Origin: a virus
IMG/VR virus record: IMGVR_UViG_3300017971_000156
Coordinates: 1 to 36,722 of that record
Direction: 5' to 3' (one strand)
DNA: 36,722 nt
Both the position numbers and the translations under genes were made by a program. Positions 21,632-28,181 of the stretch are shown piece after piece. Numbering within the stretch: position 1 is the stretch's first letter; every line of letters starts with the position of its first letter. The notes beneath the pieces are model-generated. The model did no database searches and was not told the origin of the DNA. It worked only from the letters and a program-made list of their open reading frames with translations.

Positions 21632-22139
21632 ACTTCACACTCGGCCACCACCTGGAATTCCACTTATCCCAACGCAAATAACTGAAACCATCTGCACACA
21701 CCCCAAGATATTCTATATGCATTTCCTCACCAAATATATGTCCCACATCTTCTATTTGTTTTTGCATTGTTTTCGCGGCTTTGAAACAGTGTAAAAGCGC
21801 CGCTGTCAAAGCTATTTCTTTGTTTCTGCTAGCTCCTAGTATTGTGCGGTCTTCTTCTCCGTCAAATTTCGATCTGTGGACTACGAACCATGAATCAGCC
21901 GTCTTGGTAATCAACAGATCGTCCAGTTCTAAGTCATCCGCATCTTTTTTTTGCTGTGGGGGTCGATCTGGTGGGCATTCCATTTTAGATACATCGCCTT
22001 CTTTCCATAATTCCACCTCATCTGCATAGGGCGACAGCTCAGGATACCAACAGGTTATGCGTTCAACTGCATGGTGATAGCCTCGCCTGTAATCTCTGTC
22101 GTCAAACGGTTGCGCTTGCTCTTTCTTCTCATTACTCAT
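21630..22139 (-). CDS. Hypothetical protein of the replication block
   Basis: With ATG at 22139 (ACAGGACATATT upstream) the product has 169 residues; a longer frame would run deep into the helicase gene and is rejected. The N-terminus has 'DRDYRRGYHHAVERITCWYPE', a proline/charged linker follows (MECPPDRPPQQKKDADDLELDD), then 'LLITKTADSWFVVHRSKFDGEEDRTILGASRNKEIALTAALLHCFKAAK', a strand-strand-helix unit. No family recognised. It sits between helicase and origin gap and is transcribed with the helicase. Confidence 0.55.
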   Translation of the reverse strand: MSNEKKEQAQPFDDRDYRRGYHHAVERITCWYPELSPYADEVELWKEGDVSKMECPPDRPPQQKKDADDLELDDLLITKTADSWFVVHRSKFDGEEDRTILGASRNKEIALTAALLHCFKAAKTMQKQIEDVGHIFGEEMHIEYLGVCADGFSYLRWDKWNSRWWPSVK

Positions 22140-22152
22140 AATATGTCCTGTG

Positions 22153-23571
22153 TTACGGGTTAAAATGATCCATTTCTGGATGGTTTTTAATCTGCTCCAT
22201 AGCATCGTACGCCATGTGCTCTCGGATTGACCTCTCGTATCCCCCCATTTGACAGTACTCCAGCTTATGCCATCCGTCGATAGATCCGGTTTCGCCATGT
22301 CGGTTTTTGGCAATCACGAACTTCATCTGTCCGGTTTCCGTTCCTGTTCCCATGAGCGGCCTATGGAGAAAAATAACCGAGTCAGCGTCTTGCTCGATCG
22401 CTCCAGAATCCCTCAGATCGCTCAGTTTAGGCTCCCGAGAACCCCCGGCGTCCTTGACTGATTCACGGTTGAGCTGAGAGAGACAGACAATCGGCGCATC
22501 AATTTCTTTGGCTAGAGTCTTGAGTCTGCGGGTGATTTCAGCCACTGCCAAAGCCTTAGTCTGGAACTGCCCGGCGTCTTTGATAAGCCCAAGATAGTCT
22601 ACTACCACGGCAGATACTCCGCCGATGGCTTTCTCTCGCCTGCATCTCGCAGCAATATGATTCACGGTGAGATACTGCGTCTCATCGATCGTGATCGGAA
22701 GCTTTTCAATGCGCTGCGTTGCTTCAACGATTAGCTGAAATTCCTGGCCGTTCACCGTCCTATTTTTCACTCGCTTGTGAGAAACCGCCGACTCCATGGA
22801 GAGCATCCGCTCTGTGAGCTGCACCGCCGTCATCTCCATCGTGAAGAATAGCACTGGCTCCCCAAGTTTCGCGACATTCACCGCTAGGTTGAGCCCAAAC
22901 GTTGACTTACCAACACCTGGCCTTGCTCCTACAATGATGAAATCTGGAGCGTTGAGTCCCCCAATCATGTCATCTAGCCTATGAAAACCGAGCGGTATTC
23001 CTTTAAACGGAATCCCTTGCTCTTGTCTGCGCATAGCCTCTTCTTGCTCGCGCTCAAACATATCGAGATACGTTTCGCCATCCCCCTGAAGAACAGCATC
23101 TACGGTTTTCACCGAGTCCTCTTCATCCCCAGCAAGATTGGTAATCCACTGAGACGCTTGGTCGACCATCGACGCTGCATCTAGTTTTTCATCTCCGGTA
23201 ATGTCCAGAATCTGCCTGGCTCTTTGCTGGAGCTCACGCTTGATAGTGAGTCCGCGAAGCTCTTCTATGTATGCTGGAGTTTGAAACGATGACCCGGCGA
23301 TCTGACCTAGCTGGTGAATATACTCAGCACCGCCGACTTTCTTTATGAGTGGGTCATCTTTCAGCTTCTCACTAATTAGAAACGTATCCACTGCTTGGTG
23401 CTGGTCATAGCACTGAGTCATCGCTTCAAAGACAACTTGGTGCTCTGGATAATAGAAGTCTTTTCTGGTTAAACGCTCAACACCCATATTAAAAGCATTA
23501 CAACTGGATATCATAGAACTTAGAATGACATATTCGCATTCTTTACTATTCGGTGTTTTGAGGGTCTTCAT
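22153..23571 (-). CDS. DnaB-type replicative helicase
   Basis: The product has 472 residues, the normal length of DnaB. The N-terminal domain (to about 120) matches the DnaB helical collar. The ATPase core has Walker A GARPGVGKST (215-224), Walker B VVVDYLGLI (322-330), 'SQLNRESV' (365-372) and 'LSDLRDSGAIEQDADSVIFLHRP' (383-405). It unwinds DNA at the phage fork and would be loaded by the initiator encoded two genes later. AGGACATA precedes the ATG. No separate polymerase or primase is encoded, so the phage depends on host replication enzymes. Confidence 0.93.
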   Translation of the reverse strand: MKTLKTPNSKECEYVILSSMISSCNAFNMGVERLTRKDFYYPEHQVVFEAMTQCYDQHQAVDTFLISEKLKDDPLIKKVGGAEYIHQLGQIAGSSFQTPAYIEELRGLTIKRELQQRARQILDITGDEKLDAASMVDQASQWITNLAGDEEDSVKTVDAVLQGDGETYLDMFEREQEEAMRRQEQGIPFKGIPLGFHRLDDMIGGLNAPDFIIVGARPGVGKSTFGLNLAVNVAKLGEPVLFFTMEMTAVQLTERMLSMESAVSHKRVKNRTVNGQEFQLIVEATQRIEKLPITIDETQYLTVNHIAARCRREKAIGGVSAVVVDYLGLIKDAGQFQTKALAVAEITRRLKTLAKEIDAPIVCLSQLNRESVKDAGGSREPKLSDLRDSGAIEQDADSVIFLHRPLMGTGTETGQMKFVIAKNRHGETGSIDGWHKLEYCQMGGYERSIREHMAYDAMEQIKNHPEMDHFNP

Positions 23572-23593
23572 TATGTCCTAGTGTAGTATTGTG

Positions 23594-23776
23594 TTATTTT
23601 CTGCGTCTTTCCTCTATCGCACATAAACGCCCGTGGAAATCTTTCATCTCCGCGTGTATTGCGTCGACTTTTGCATCCATGTGCTTCCAGTCTGATCTTG
23701 ATTCCGATCGAAACCACATGATCATTCCTGCGTTTGCTAAAAATAGAGATATGACTTGCAACCAGCTTTCATTCAT
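23594..23776 (-). CDS. Small membrane protein with coiled-coil tail
   Basis: The product has 60 residues: an N-terminal hydrophobic helix (LQVISLFLANAGMIMWF) and a charged coiled coil (DAKVDAIHAEMKDFHGRLCAIEERRRK). AAAGGACA lies five bases before the ATG. This layout fits small holin-like or membrane-anchored phage proteins. A plus-strand frame over the same bases lacks such features. Location next to the helicase suggests early expression. Function unknown. Confidence 0.55.
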   Translation of the reverse strand: MNESWLQVISLFLANAGMIMWFRSESRSDWKHMDAKVDAIHAEMKDFHGRLCAIEERRRK

Positions 23777-23785
23777 TTTTGTCCT

Positions 23786-24040
23786 TTAGTGTAATATTGG
23801 ATCGCCGCCATCTTTTGGGGTGACAAATCTGACGCCGCATAACATCGTCACTTTATCTGTGACAGGCTCGCACTTATATGTTGTGTAATCGCCGTTATCG
23901 ATAGCCTCTACGACTCTCCATTTTCTCCCATGCGCATATGCAAGTGGCCCCCAATCGTCTCTGCGATTTGGTGCATCGAAGTAGTAATATGGCCGTCCGT
24001 GAATCCTGATTTTCGTCAGGTTTCTGATAAGTCCTGTCAT
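23786..24040 (-). CDS. Hypothetical early protein
   Basis: The product has 84 residues, aromatic- and Arg-rich, mainly beta (KIRIHGRPYYYFDAPNRRDDWGPLAYAHGRKWRVVEAIDN; YTTYKCEPVTDKVTMLCGVRFV). No motif or signal. It begins in an ATGA overlap with the end of the upstream gene, so it is in the early operon. Confidence 0.5.
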   Translation of the reverse strand: MTGLIRNLTKIRIHGRPYYYFDAPNRRDDWGPLAYAHGRKWRVVEAIDNGDYTTYKCEPVTDKVTMLCGVRFVTPKDGGDPILH

Positions 24041-24276
24041 TCTTGCTCCTCTATTTGTTCGTACGCGCGTAGAACACCCTCTTCATGTGCTAGATTTTCC
24101 AGTGTTCTGTGTGTGTCCTCGATGTTGTTCCGATCATTGGTCACATAGTACTCACCCAACTGGCTATACCACCTGGATTTTTGCGGGCATGAGTGTAAAT
24201 ACTCACCACGTTTTTCAAGTTTTCTTGCGATTCTAGCGAATACAGCTCTACGACTGACTGTTTTTTTTGTAATCAT
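24037..24276 (-). CDS. Hypothetical early protein, basic N-terminus
   Basis: With ATG at 24276 the product has 79 residues; AGGAGG lies six bases upstream, which decides this start over 24318. The first 25 residues are strongly basic (KKTVSRRAVFARIARKLEKRG), the rest acidic and helical (EDTHRTLENLAHEEGVLRAYEQIEEQE). A nucleic-acid-binding N-terminus is possible. No family recognised. Confidence 0.55.
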   Translation of the reverse strand: MITKKTVSRRAVFARIARKLEKRGEYLHSCPQKSRWYSQLGEYYVTNDRNNIEDTHRTLENLAHEEGVLRAYEQIEEQE

Positions 24277-24323
24277 TTGTGCCTCCTGTGCAACAAGCAC
24301 ATTAGCACACTTGCACAATCAGT

Positions 24324-24521
24324 TCAACCCTGGCGTATTTGTGTCCCACAAGATGGACACAAAATTGTTTTCGTCTCACTATTGTCGAGTTCGCAATACA
24401 CAAACTGCCCGAATTTGAGTTCTCCAGACTGCAGTTTGCCCATCATCCATTGATCCATATCAATGTACGTGTCGAATAGTGCTATGTCGTTGCCCTTGGT
24501 ATCTCTGATCGCAAATTTCAC
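24324..24521 (-). CDS. Hypothetical small protein with a C-terminal Cys pair
   Basis: The product has 65 residues. It starts with GTG at 24521, with GAGGAAAG about six bases upstream. It ends 'TILCPSCGTQIRQG', a CPxC knuckle lacking a second pair, so it may bind zinc only as a dimer or be a reduced zinc ribbon. No family recognised. The start overlaps the end of the zinc-finger gene by four bases (GTGA). Confidence 0.5.
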   Translation of the reverse strand: MKFAIRDTKGNDIALFDTYIDMDQWMMGKLQSGELKFGQFVYCELDNSETKTILCPSCGTQIRQG

Positions 24522-24745
24522 GTACTTTCCTCACTAGATTGTCGCTTGGCCATGGCTCGAATACGTCTATTTGCCACTGTTCCAGAATGGAAGTTCTGAC
24601 TCGCATCGCGTGCGAAGTTGACGTTACATCCGCTTGACCAGAAGCAGTTTCCGCATGAGCAACATTGGTATTTTGTTTGGGTAGGGGAGATGTCATGGCG
24701 CGCATCCGTTATTTCGGTTTGCCCGTTGCATATAGAACAAAGCAT
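24518..24745 (-). CDS. Zinc-ribbon protein, Ogr/NrdR-like finger
   Basis: With ATG at 24745 the product has 75 residues. 'MLCSICNGQTEITDARHDISPTQTKYQCCSCGNCFWSSG' matches the layout of phage zinc-finger regulators such as Ogr/Delta: CxxC, an 'R' segment, then Y-C-CxC-C and an aromatic. The tail is basic (RRIRAMAKRQSSEE). It could be a transcription activator of later genes or another zinc-ribbon protein. The ribosome site is poor. A strong terminator ends only 12 bases before the ATG, so expression may depend on read-through or processing. Confidence 0.55.
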   Translation of the reverse strand: MLCSICNGQTEITDARHDISPTQTKYQCCSCGNCFWSSGCNVNFARDASQNFHSGTVANRRIRAMAKRQSSEEST

Positions 24746-24756
24746 GATTGCGCCGT

Positions 24757-24783
24757 AAAAAAAGCCCGCCGTGGGGAGCGGGC
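24757..24783 (-). terminator. Rho-independent terminator
   Basis: On the minus strand GCCCGC and GCGGGC form a GC stem with flanking C-G extension around TCCCCACG, followed by seven Ts. It ends transcripts of the gene at 24799-24990 and lies directly before the zinc-ribbon gene. Confidence 0.8.
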
Positions 24784-24798
24784 CCACATTGGAAAGTG

Positions 24799-24990
24799 TT
24801 AAAACTTGCCGTCGCCGCTGCGTGGCTTGTTGCCCAAATGAGGCATTTCACGCGCTGCATTGTTGCGCATTGGCGCATCATATGCTGCAGAACGCTCCAA
24901 ATTTGGAGATGCTGCTGCTGCTTCGTGATTCTTAGCGCCCATTTCCATCGCAACAGGTTGTGCGTTATTTTTGACGAGATTCTTAGCCAT
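24799..24990 (-). CDS. Small early protein, Ala/Asn-rich
   Basis: The product has 63 residues, basic, Asn/Ala/Pro-rich and probably disordered (MAKNLVKNNAQPVAMEMGAKNHEAAAASPNL... ending GNKPRSGDGKF). AGGAG lies seven bases before the ATG. A perfect 14-bp palindrome lies in its 5' leader and a strong terminator follows it, so it is separately controlled. Early phage proteins of this type often bind host enzymes, but nothing specific is seen. Confidence 0.55.
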   Translation of the reverse strand: MAKNLVKNNAQPVAMEMGAKNHEAAAASPNLERSAAYDAPMRNNAAREMPHLGNKPRSGDGKF

Positions 24991-25002
24991 TTTATAACTC
25001 CT

Positions 25003-25016
25003 ATGCTTGCAAGCAT
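25003..25016. promoter_or_regulatory. Perfect 14-bp palindrome, candidate operator
   Basis: ATGCTTGCAAGCAT is its own reverse complement. It sits between the ribbon-helix-helix gene (25045-25230) and the next gene (24990), right before the ribosome site. It is a natural binding site for a dimeric regulator. Confidence 0.55.
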
Positions 25017-25044
25017 GTTGACAAATCCCTTTTTACTCGCTTCC

Positions 25045-25230
25045 TTAATTAGGGGTCAACCCGCCTTTCTCCCGCCATTCATTATAACAACGCTTGATCG
25101 CGTGTCTTACGATGTCTGTACGTGTGATATTTGAGACGCTTTTCTTTTGCGCACTGCCGCGCATTTCGTCGATCATTGCTAGTTCTTCTTTAGATGCCCG
25201 CATAGTCAAATGGGCCCACTTCTTATCCAT
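25045..25230 (-). CDS. Ribbon-helix-helix DNA-binding protein
   Basis: The product has 61 residues. 'WAHLTMRASKEELAMIDEMRGSAQKKSVSNITRTDIVRHAIKRCYNEW' fits the CopG/Arc/MetJ fold: a DNA-contacting strand (AHLTMRAS) followed by two helices, the second starting at ITRTDIVRHAI. Such proteins are dimeric repressors. It is the first gene of the leftward early block, with its own extended -10 promoter at 25261-25289 and repeated sites near it. It is the best candidate for the regulator of the divergent early region. No target is proven. Confidence 0.75.
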   Translation of the reverse strand: MDKKWAHLTMRASKEELAMIDEMRGSAQKKSVSNITRTDIVRHAIKRCYNEWREKGGLTPN

Positions 25231-25260
25231 TGCTCTCTCCTGATTGCCTGATTTTATTCC

Positions 25261-25289
25261 AGTGTAGCACGTTTTATGTTTGCTGTAAA
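25261..25289 (-). promoter_or_regulatory. Extended -10 promoter of the regulator gene
   Basis: On the minus strand TTTACA and TACACT are separated by 17 bases, with TGC directly before the -10. The -10 equals that of the small-RNA promoter at 21460. Transcription would start near 25254. Confidence 0.6.
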
Positions 25290-25298
25290 TGGTGATAC

Positions 25299-25314
25299 TG
25301 TGTTACTGTATTAC
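25299..25314 (+). promoter_or_regulatory. Paired TGTGTTAC/TGTATTAC sites
   Basis: Two adjacent 8-mers, TGTGTTAC and TGTATTAC, lie just upstream of the -35 of the regulator's promoter and before the rightward recombination operon. Confidence 0.45.
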
Positions 25315-25413
25315 TCAAAGAAGCCCGAATGCTACAGGCAGCTAGGCGGAAACATTAACAAGTTCAATTTGCTAATGGAGTAGCGGTACACCGCCGTGGT
25401 GGCTAAAAACTAA

Positions 25414-25452
25414 ATGCCTGGGCCCGCCGGAGCCATATCCGGCCCAATTTAG
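25414..25452 (+). CDS. Possible leader peptide before the recombination operon
   Basis: A 12-codon frame, MPGPAGAISGPI, ends in TAG overlapping the ribosome site of the gene at 25461. Codons for Gly, Pro and Ala dominate, and it overlaps a 6-bp hairpin (25426-25443, GCCGGA/TCCGGC). It has no clear ribosome site of its own. It may be chance. Confidence 0.25.
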   Translation: MPGPAGAISGPI

Positions 25453-25460
25453 GAGCAAAA

Positions 25461-25694
25461 ATGCACACATATAAAGAACAAATTTCTAAAATTGAGGAAT
25501 TAGCCAATGAGTGCCAGGATACCATTGATGCATTACAATATGTTCTCGGACAGGCTCGAAAAAGTAGCGAGTCGCTTCGCGCAGCGTGTGAATACATCCA
25601 AGAACTTCACGAATTGCGAGTCTTTGAAGAAAGAAATAAACACCCTGTCGTTGGAGATCCGATACCTTGTGCATCTGTTAGAGAACCTAACTAA
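25461..25694 (+). CDS. Coiled-coil protein, first frame of an apparent frame-switched gene
   Basis: The frame gives 77 residues. AGGAGC lies seven bases before the ATG. Residues 1-55 form a regular acidic helix (ISKIEELANECQDTIDALQ...; AACEYIQELHELRVF). After this the sequence turns irregular and Pro-rich (KHPVVGDPIPCASVREPN), while the +1 frame begins a clean helix. A single +1 switch near 25620-25635 would join both into a protein of about 106 residues. It heads the recombination operon. See the next entry. Confidence 0.6.
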   Translation: MHTYKEQISKIEELANECQDTIDALQYVLGQARKSSESLRAACEYIQELHELRVFEERNKHPVVGDPIPCASVREPN

Positions 25695-25782
25695 AGAAAT
25701 AAAAAATGCCGAGTCAACGCCCGTGAAGGATCAACTCGGCTCACATCAACATATCAATGTCGAGAAGGAGAGATTAGCATGA
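25507..25782 (+). CDS. Coiled-coil protein, second frame of the same region
   Basis: The frame gives 91 residues. Its first 38 residues look non-coding, but from 'ESLKKEINTLSLEIRYLVHLLENLTKEIKNAES' on it is a good coiled coil. It ends in an ATGA overlap with the ERF gene, as true operon genes do. GAGGAA lies eight bases before its ATG, so independent start is possible. The simplest reading is one gene with a +1 frame change, either an assembly/sequence error or real recoding. True overlapping genes are the alternative. Confidence 0.45.
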   Translation: MSARIPLMHYNMFSDRLEKVASRFAQRVNTSKNFTNCESLKKEINTLSLEIRYLVHLLENLTKEIKNAESTPVKDQLGSHQHINVEKERLA

Positions 25783-26399
25783 CCACAAAAAAAGAACAAC
25801 CAACCAAAGAAAAAGCCAAACTTAATCTTTACCAGAAACTTATCTTGGTTCGCAAGGAAGTTGAGTACATGCAGAAAGATTCTGACGGCTATAAATTCCG
25901 ATATGCCTCGGATACGGCCATTATCGGCGCAATACGGCCAAAAATGGACGAATTAGGCATCTTTTTGGACCAAGAAATGGTGTCTGTAGAAGTAGTCGGC
26001 GCAAAAACCATAAAAGTAGACTTCTTGTATCGCTGGATCAATGCAGAGAATCCCACTGAAATAATCGAGCGCAAGCAAACAATGTTCGATCATGAGGCCT
26101 CTGAGCAAGGTCTTGGTAAAGCGATGACATACGGAATGAGATATTTTCTTTACAAAAGTTTCTTGGTTGCTACCGCTGACGATGACCCTGATGCTCACCA
26201 ATCCAAGTTGCTTGCCCGTAGGCCAAAGCCAAGCTTAAACAAACAACAGATCGATGAGATCATGGCATTAATGGGTGGACGCCAAGACATTTACGATGGA
26301 ATCTTGTCTCACTACAAAGTTGGTGACATCGGCGCGATTGCAGCTGATCAGCATACGACACTTATCAACGGCATCAAAGCAAGGCTGAACAATGGGTAG
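25779..26399 (+). CDS. erf: ERF-family single-strand annealing protein
   Basis: The product has 206 residues. 'LNLYQKLILVRKEVEYMQKDSDGYKFRYASDTAIIGAIRPKMDELGIFL' and 'EQGLGKAMTYGMRYFLYKSFLVATADDDPDA' are characteristic of ERF recombinases (P22 Erf). They anneal complementary single strands during phage recombination and genome circularisation or concatemer formation. The C-terminal 60 residues form a separate small helical domain (NKQQIDEIMALMGG...). AAGGAG precedes the ATG. The next gene encodes the partner exonuclease, with an 8-base overlap, the usual annealing-exonuclease pair. Confidence 0.9.
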   Translation: MTTKKEQPTKEKAKLNLYQKLILVRKEVEYMQKDSDGYKFRYASDTAIIGAIRPKMDELGIFLDQEMVSVEVVGAKTIKVDFLYRWINAENPTEIIERKQTMFDHEASEQGLGKAMTYGMRYFLYKSFLVATADDDPDAHQSKLLARRPKPSLNKQQIDEIMALMGGRQDIYDGILSHYKVGDIGAIAADQHTTLINGIKARLNNG

Positions 26400-27273
26400 A
26401 GTTGAGTTTGAGCAAGGAAGCCAAGAGTGGCTCGAATGGCGGAAAGGTGGCATCGGTGGTTCCGATGCTGCCTGTATCCTTGGTGAGAACCCCTGGCGGT
26501 CAGCTTATGATCTATGGTGTCTCAAGACAGGACGAAAGCCTGAGCAGACTATGAATGCTGCGATGCAGAGAGGGGTAGACCTTGAGCCAGTAGCTCGCCA
26601 GACGTTCGAAGAGATAACGGGCTGGTCCATGCCAGATGCCTGCTTCCAAGATGATGAATATGAATTTCTAAAGTGCAGCGTTGACGGCATTGGATTCTGT
26701 GGAGATGACATCTTGGAAATCAAATGTCCTGGGGAGAAAGCTCATGAAAAGGCCTTGATGGGCGGGATTCCTGCGCACTACAAAGCCCAGATGCAACACT
26801 GCATGATGGTTACTGGCGCTAAGCGATGTTACTTCTTTAGCTACCGGCCAGAAGATCAGCGTTCGCCCCATGCTATGATTCGTGTGGAACGTGACGACCA
26901 ATACATCGAAAAGCTCAAGGCTGCAGAAATTGAATTCTGGAGCTGTGTCGTCAATGACGTACCTCCAGAGACTGATTCTACGGACTATCTCATTAATGAC
27001 GATGAAGAGGCTCTGAGTCGCTCTGAGAGATATCTAGAGAAGCTTGCGATCTACAATGAAGCCAAGATGCAACTCGAGATAGCAAAGGAAGGTCTTTTGG
27101 ACTGCACAGACGACGGAAATATGATCGTCGGCAAGGTCAAATGCACAAGAGTCGTCAGAAAGGGCGCAATCGATTATAAGCAATTGCACGCTGAATTCGG
27201 AATTACCGATGAGGTTTCCGAGCGATTTAGAAAGCCAGAGTCCAGTTTCTGGAAACTAACGGAGACGAAATGA
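26392..27273 (+). CDS. YqaJ-type / lambda exonuclease
   Basis: The product has 293 residues. 'FEQGSQEWLEWRKGGIGGSDAACILGENPW' at the start is the YqaJ family signature. The nuclease motifs are E65 in RGVDLEPVAR, D98 in SVDG, and E109-K111 in EIKCPG. It digests one strand of DNA ends, leaving single strands for the ERF protein encoded just before. The C-terminal part (from about 200) is helical. Start ATG overlaps the ERF gene's end by eight bases. Confidence 0.9.
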   Translation: MGRVEFEQGSQEWLEWRKGGIGGSDAACILGENPWRSAYDLWCLKTGRKPEQTMNAAMQRGVDLEPVARQTFEEITGWSMPDACFQDDEYEFLKCSVDGIGFCGDDILEIKCPGEKAHEKALMGGIPAHYKAQMQHCMMVTGAKRCYFFSYRPEDQRSPHAMIRVERDDQYIEKLKAAEIEFWSCVVNDVPPETDSTDYLINDDEEALSRSERYLEKLAIYNEAKMQLEIAKEGLLDCTDDGNMIVGKVKCTRVVRKGAIDYKQLHAEFGITDEVSERFRKPESSFWKLTETK

Positions 27274-27605
27274 GTGAACAACAATACCGAGTAAAAATTC
27301 GTTATCTTGCCGACACACTGCCGGAGCACGAAGAACACGTGCTCCTGTTCTTCAGAGAGCACCCTTCTGCTTCTAGTGTCTATCAAAATGATTTTCAGAT
27401 AGGGCATTTCGTTGCGGTTCTGCCTCACGTTACCGAACCGACGAAGTACAGGGAAGATTACGTTGAGTTTTACAATTACAAATCAGGTGAGCAGATAGAC
27501 CTATCCCACCTACAAAATCCAGTCGCTTGGGTGTCGTTGAGCGTTGCCCAGGATGTAAAGATGTTTTTAGAAACGCACTTTCCAGAAAACCGAGAGAAAT
27601 CATGA
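27270..27605 (+). CDS. Hypothetical protein, weakly DUF551-like
   Basis: The product has 111 residues. 'YLADTLPEHEEHVLLFFREH' and a later 'NPVAWVSL' vaguely echo DUF551 ('LP..G..VL.F' and a final 'W..L'), but the end lacks the usual Pro-rich tail. GGAGACGAA precedes the ATG, in an ATGA overlap with the exonuclease gene. Encoded among recombination genes. Function unknown. Confidence 0.5.
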   Translation: MSEQQYRVKIRYLADTLPEHEEHVLLFFREHPSASSVYQNDFQIGHFVAVLPHVTEPTKYREDYVEFYNYKSGEQIDLSHLQNPVAWVSLSVAQDVKMFLETHFPENREKS

Positions 27606-27949
27606 CCATCAAGATCACGAGATTTCATAAATACGAAAAAGGCCACTTATTTGGGTTCGCAGATATCGCCGTGCCCGTGTGGGGAACAACGATGAACATC
27701 CGTGGCTGTAAAGTCTTCAGCAAGAACGGTGGGCAATGGGTGACTCTGCCCTCTCGTGAGTACCAAGATGACAAGGGCGAAACCAAATACCAGCCTTTAA
27801 TTGGCTTAGACGATGAGGCTGTGTATAAGAAGTTCAAAGACGGACTTGAGCAAGCCTGGCAGGAGTACTGCAAAGAAAACGCAGCTCCACCGCCAGCGCA
27901 GCCACAAAGTGACTATCAGCAAGCCAAAGATGAGGGACTCCCATTTTAG
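27602..27949 (+). CDS. Probable single-stranded-DNA-binding protein with acidic C-terminal tail
   Basis: With ATG at 27602 (ATGA overlap with the previous gene) the product has 115 residues. 'FGFADIAVPVWGTTMNIRGCKVFSKNGGQWVTLPSREYQDDKGETKYQPLI' resembles SpoVG-like small beta proteins that bind nucleic acid. The tail is a Pro/Gln-rich linker ending AKDEGLPF, very like the DDDIPF tip of bacterial SSB, which recruits partners. It is encoded with ERF and exonuclease, so it would protect single strands in recombination and replication. Role is inference from fold-like pattern, tail and context. Confidence 0.6.
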   Translation: MTIKITRFHKYEKGHLFGFADIAVPVWGTTMNIRGCKVFSKNGGQWVTLPSREYQDDKGETKYQPLIGLDDEAVYKKFKDGLEQAWQEYCKENAAPPPAQPQSDYQQAKDEGLPF

Positions 27950-27950
27950 C

Positions 27951-28181
27951 ATGAATTTGAACGGTGAAGCAGCAAAAGCGGCGTTGATGACAATGGCGGC
28001 TGGGATGAGTAAATCCAGCAATCCACCAAAGAAAGCCCCGGTCAACTGCCCCGAATGTCAAGCGGGTTTACATTACACAGAGCGTGGGGTCATCCATCAA
28101 GATCCACCGCGTAGACGGGTGAAGTGTCCCCAGTGTGAATTTAAAGGTTTTCATCACTTGGAGTCCGGCGATGTCATATGA
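27951..28181 (+). CDS. Zinc-ribbon protein
   Basis: The product has 76 residues, starting at ATG 27951, one base after the previous stop. The first 27 residues are helical and Ala-rich. Then come two cysteine pairs: NCPECQAGL (CPxC) and KCPQCEFKG (CPxC), a zinc ribbon. It lacks a strong ribosome site and is probably translated by coupling. It likely binds nucleic acid or a partner protein in the recombination operon. Family not recognised. Confidence 0.6.
   Translation: MNLNGEAAKAALMTMAAGMSKSSNPPKKAPVNCPECQAGLHYTERGVIHQDPPRRRVKCPQCEFKGFHHLESGDVI

Noticed and set aside
22140-22313. Longer start for the gene ending at 21630
   Set aside because: It would overlap the helicase gene by 161 bases, while ATG at 22139 has a proper ribosome site.
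24693-25016. 107-codon minus-strand frame over the small early gene
   Set aside because: It crosses a strong terminator and a palindrome, while the 63-residue frame has a good ribosome site.
25620-25640. RF2-like programmed frameshift site (CTTTGA)
   Set aside because: The hexamer is present at the right place but is read as CTT TGA only in the third frame, not in either coding frame.
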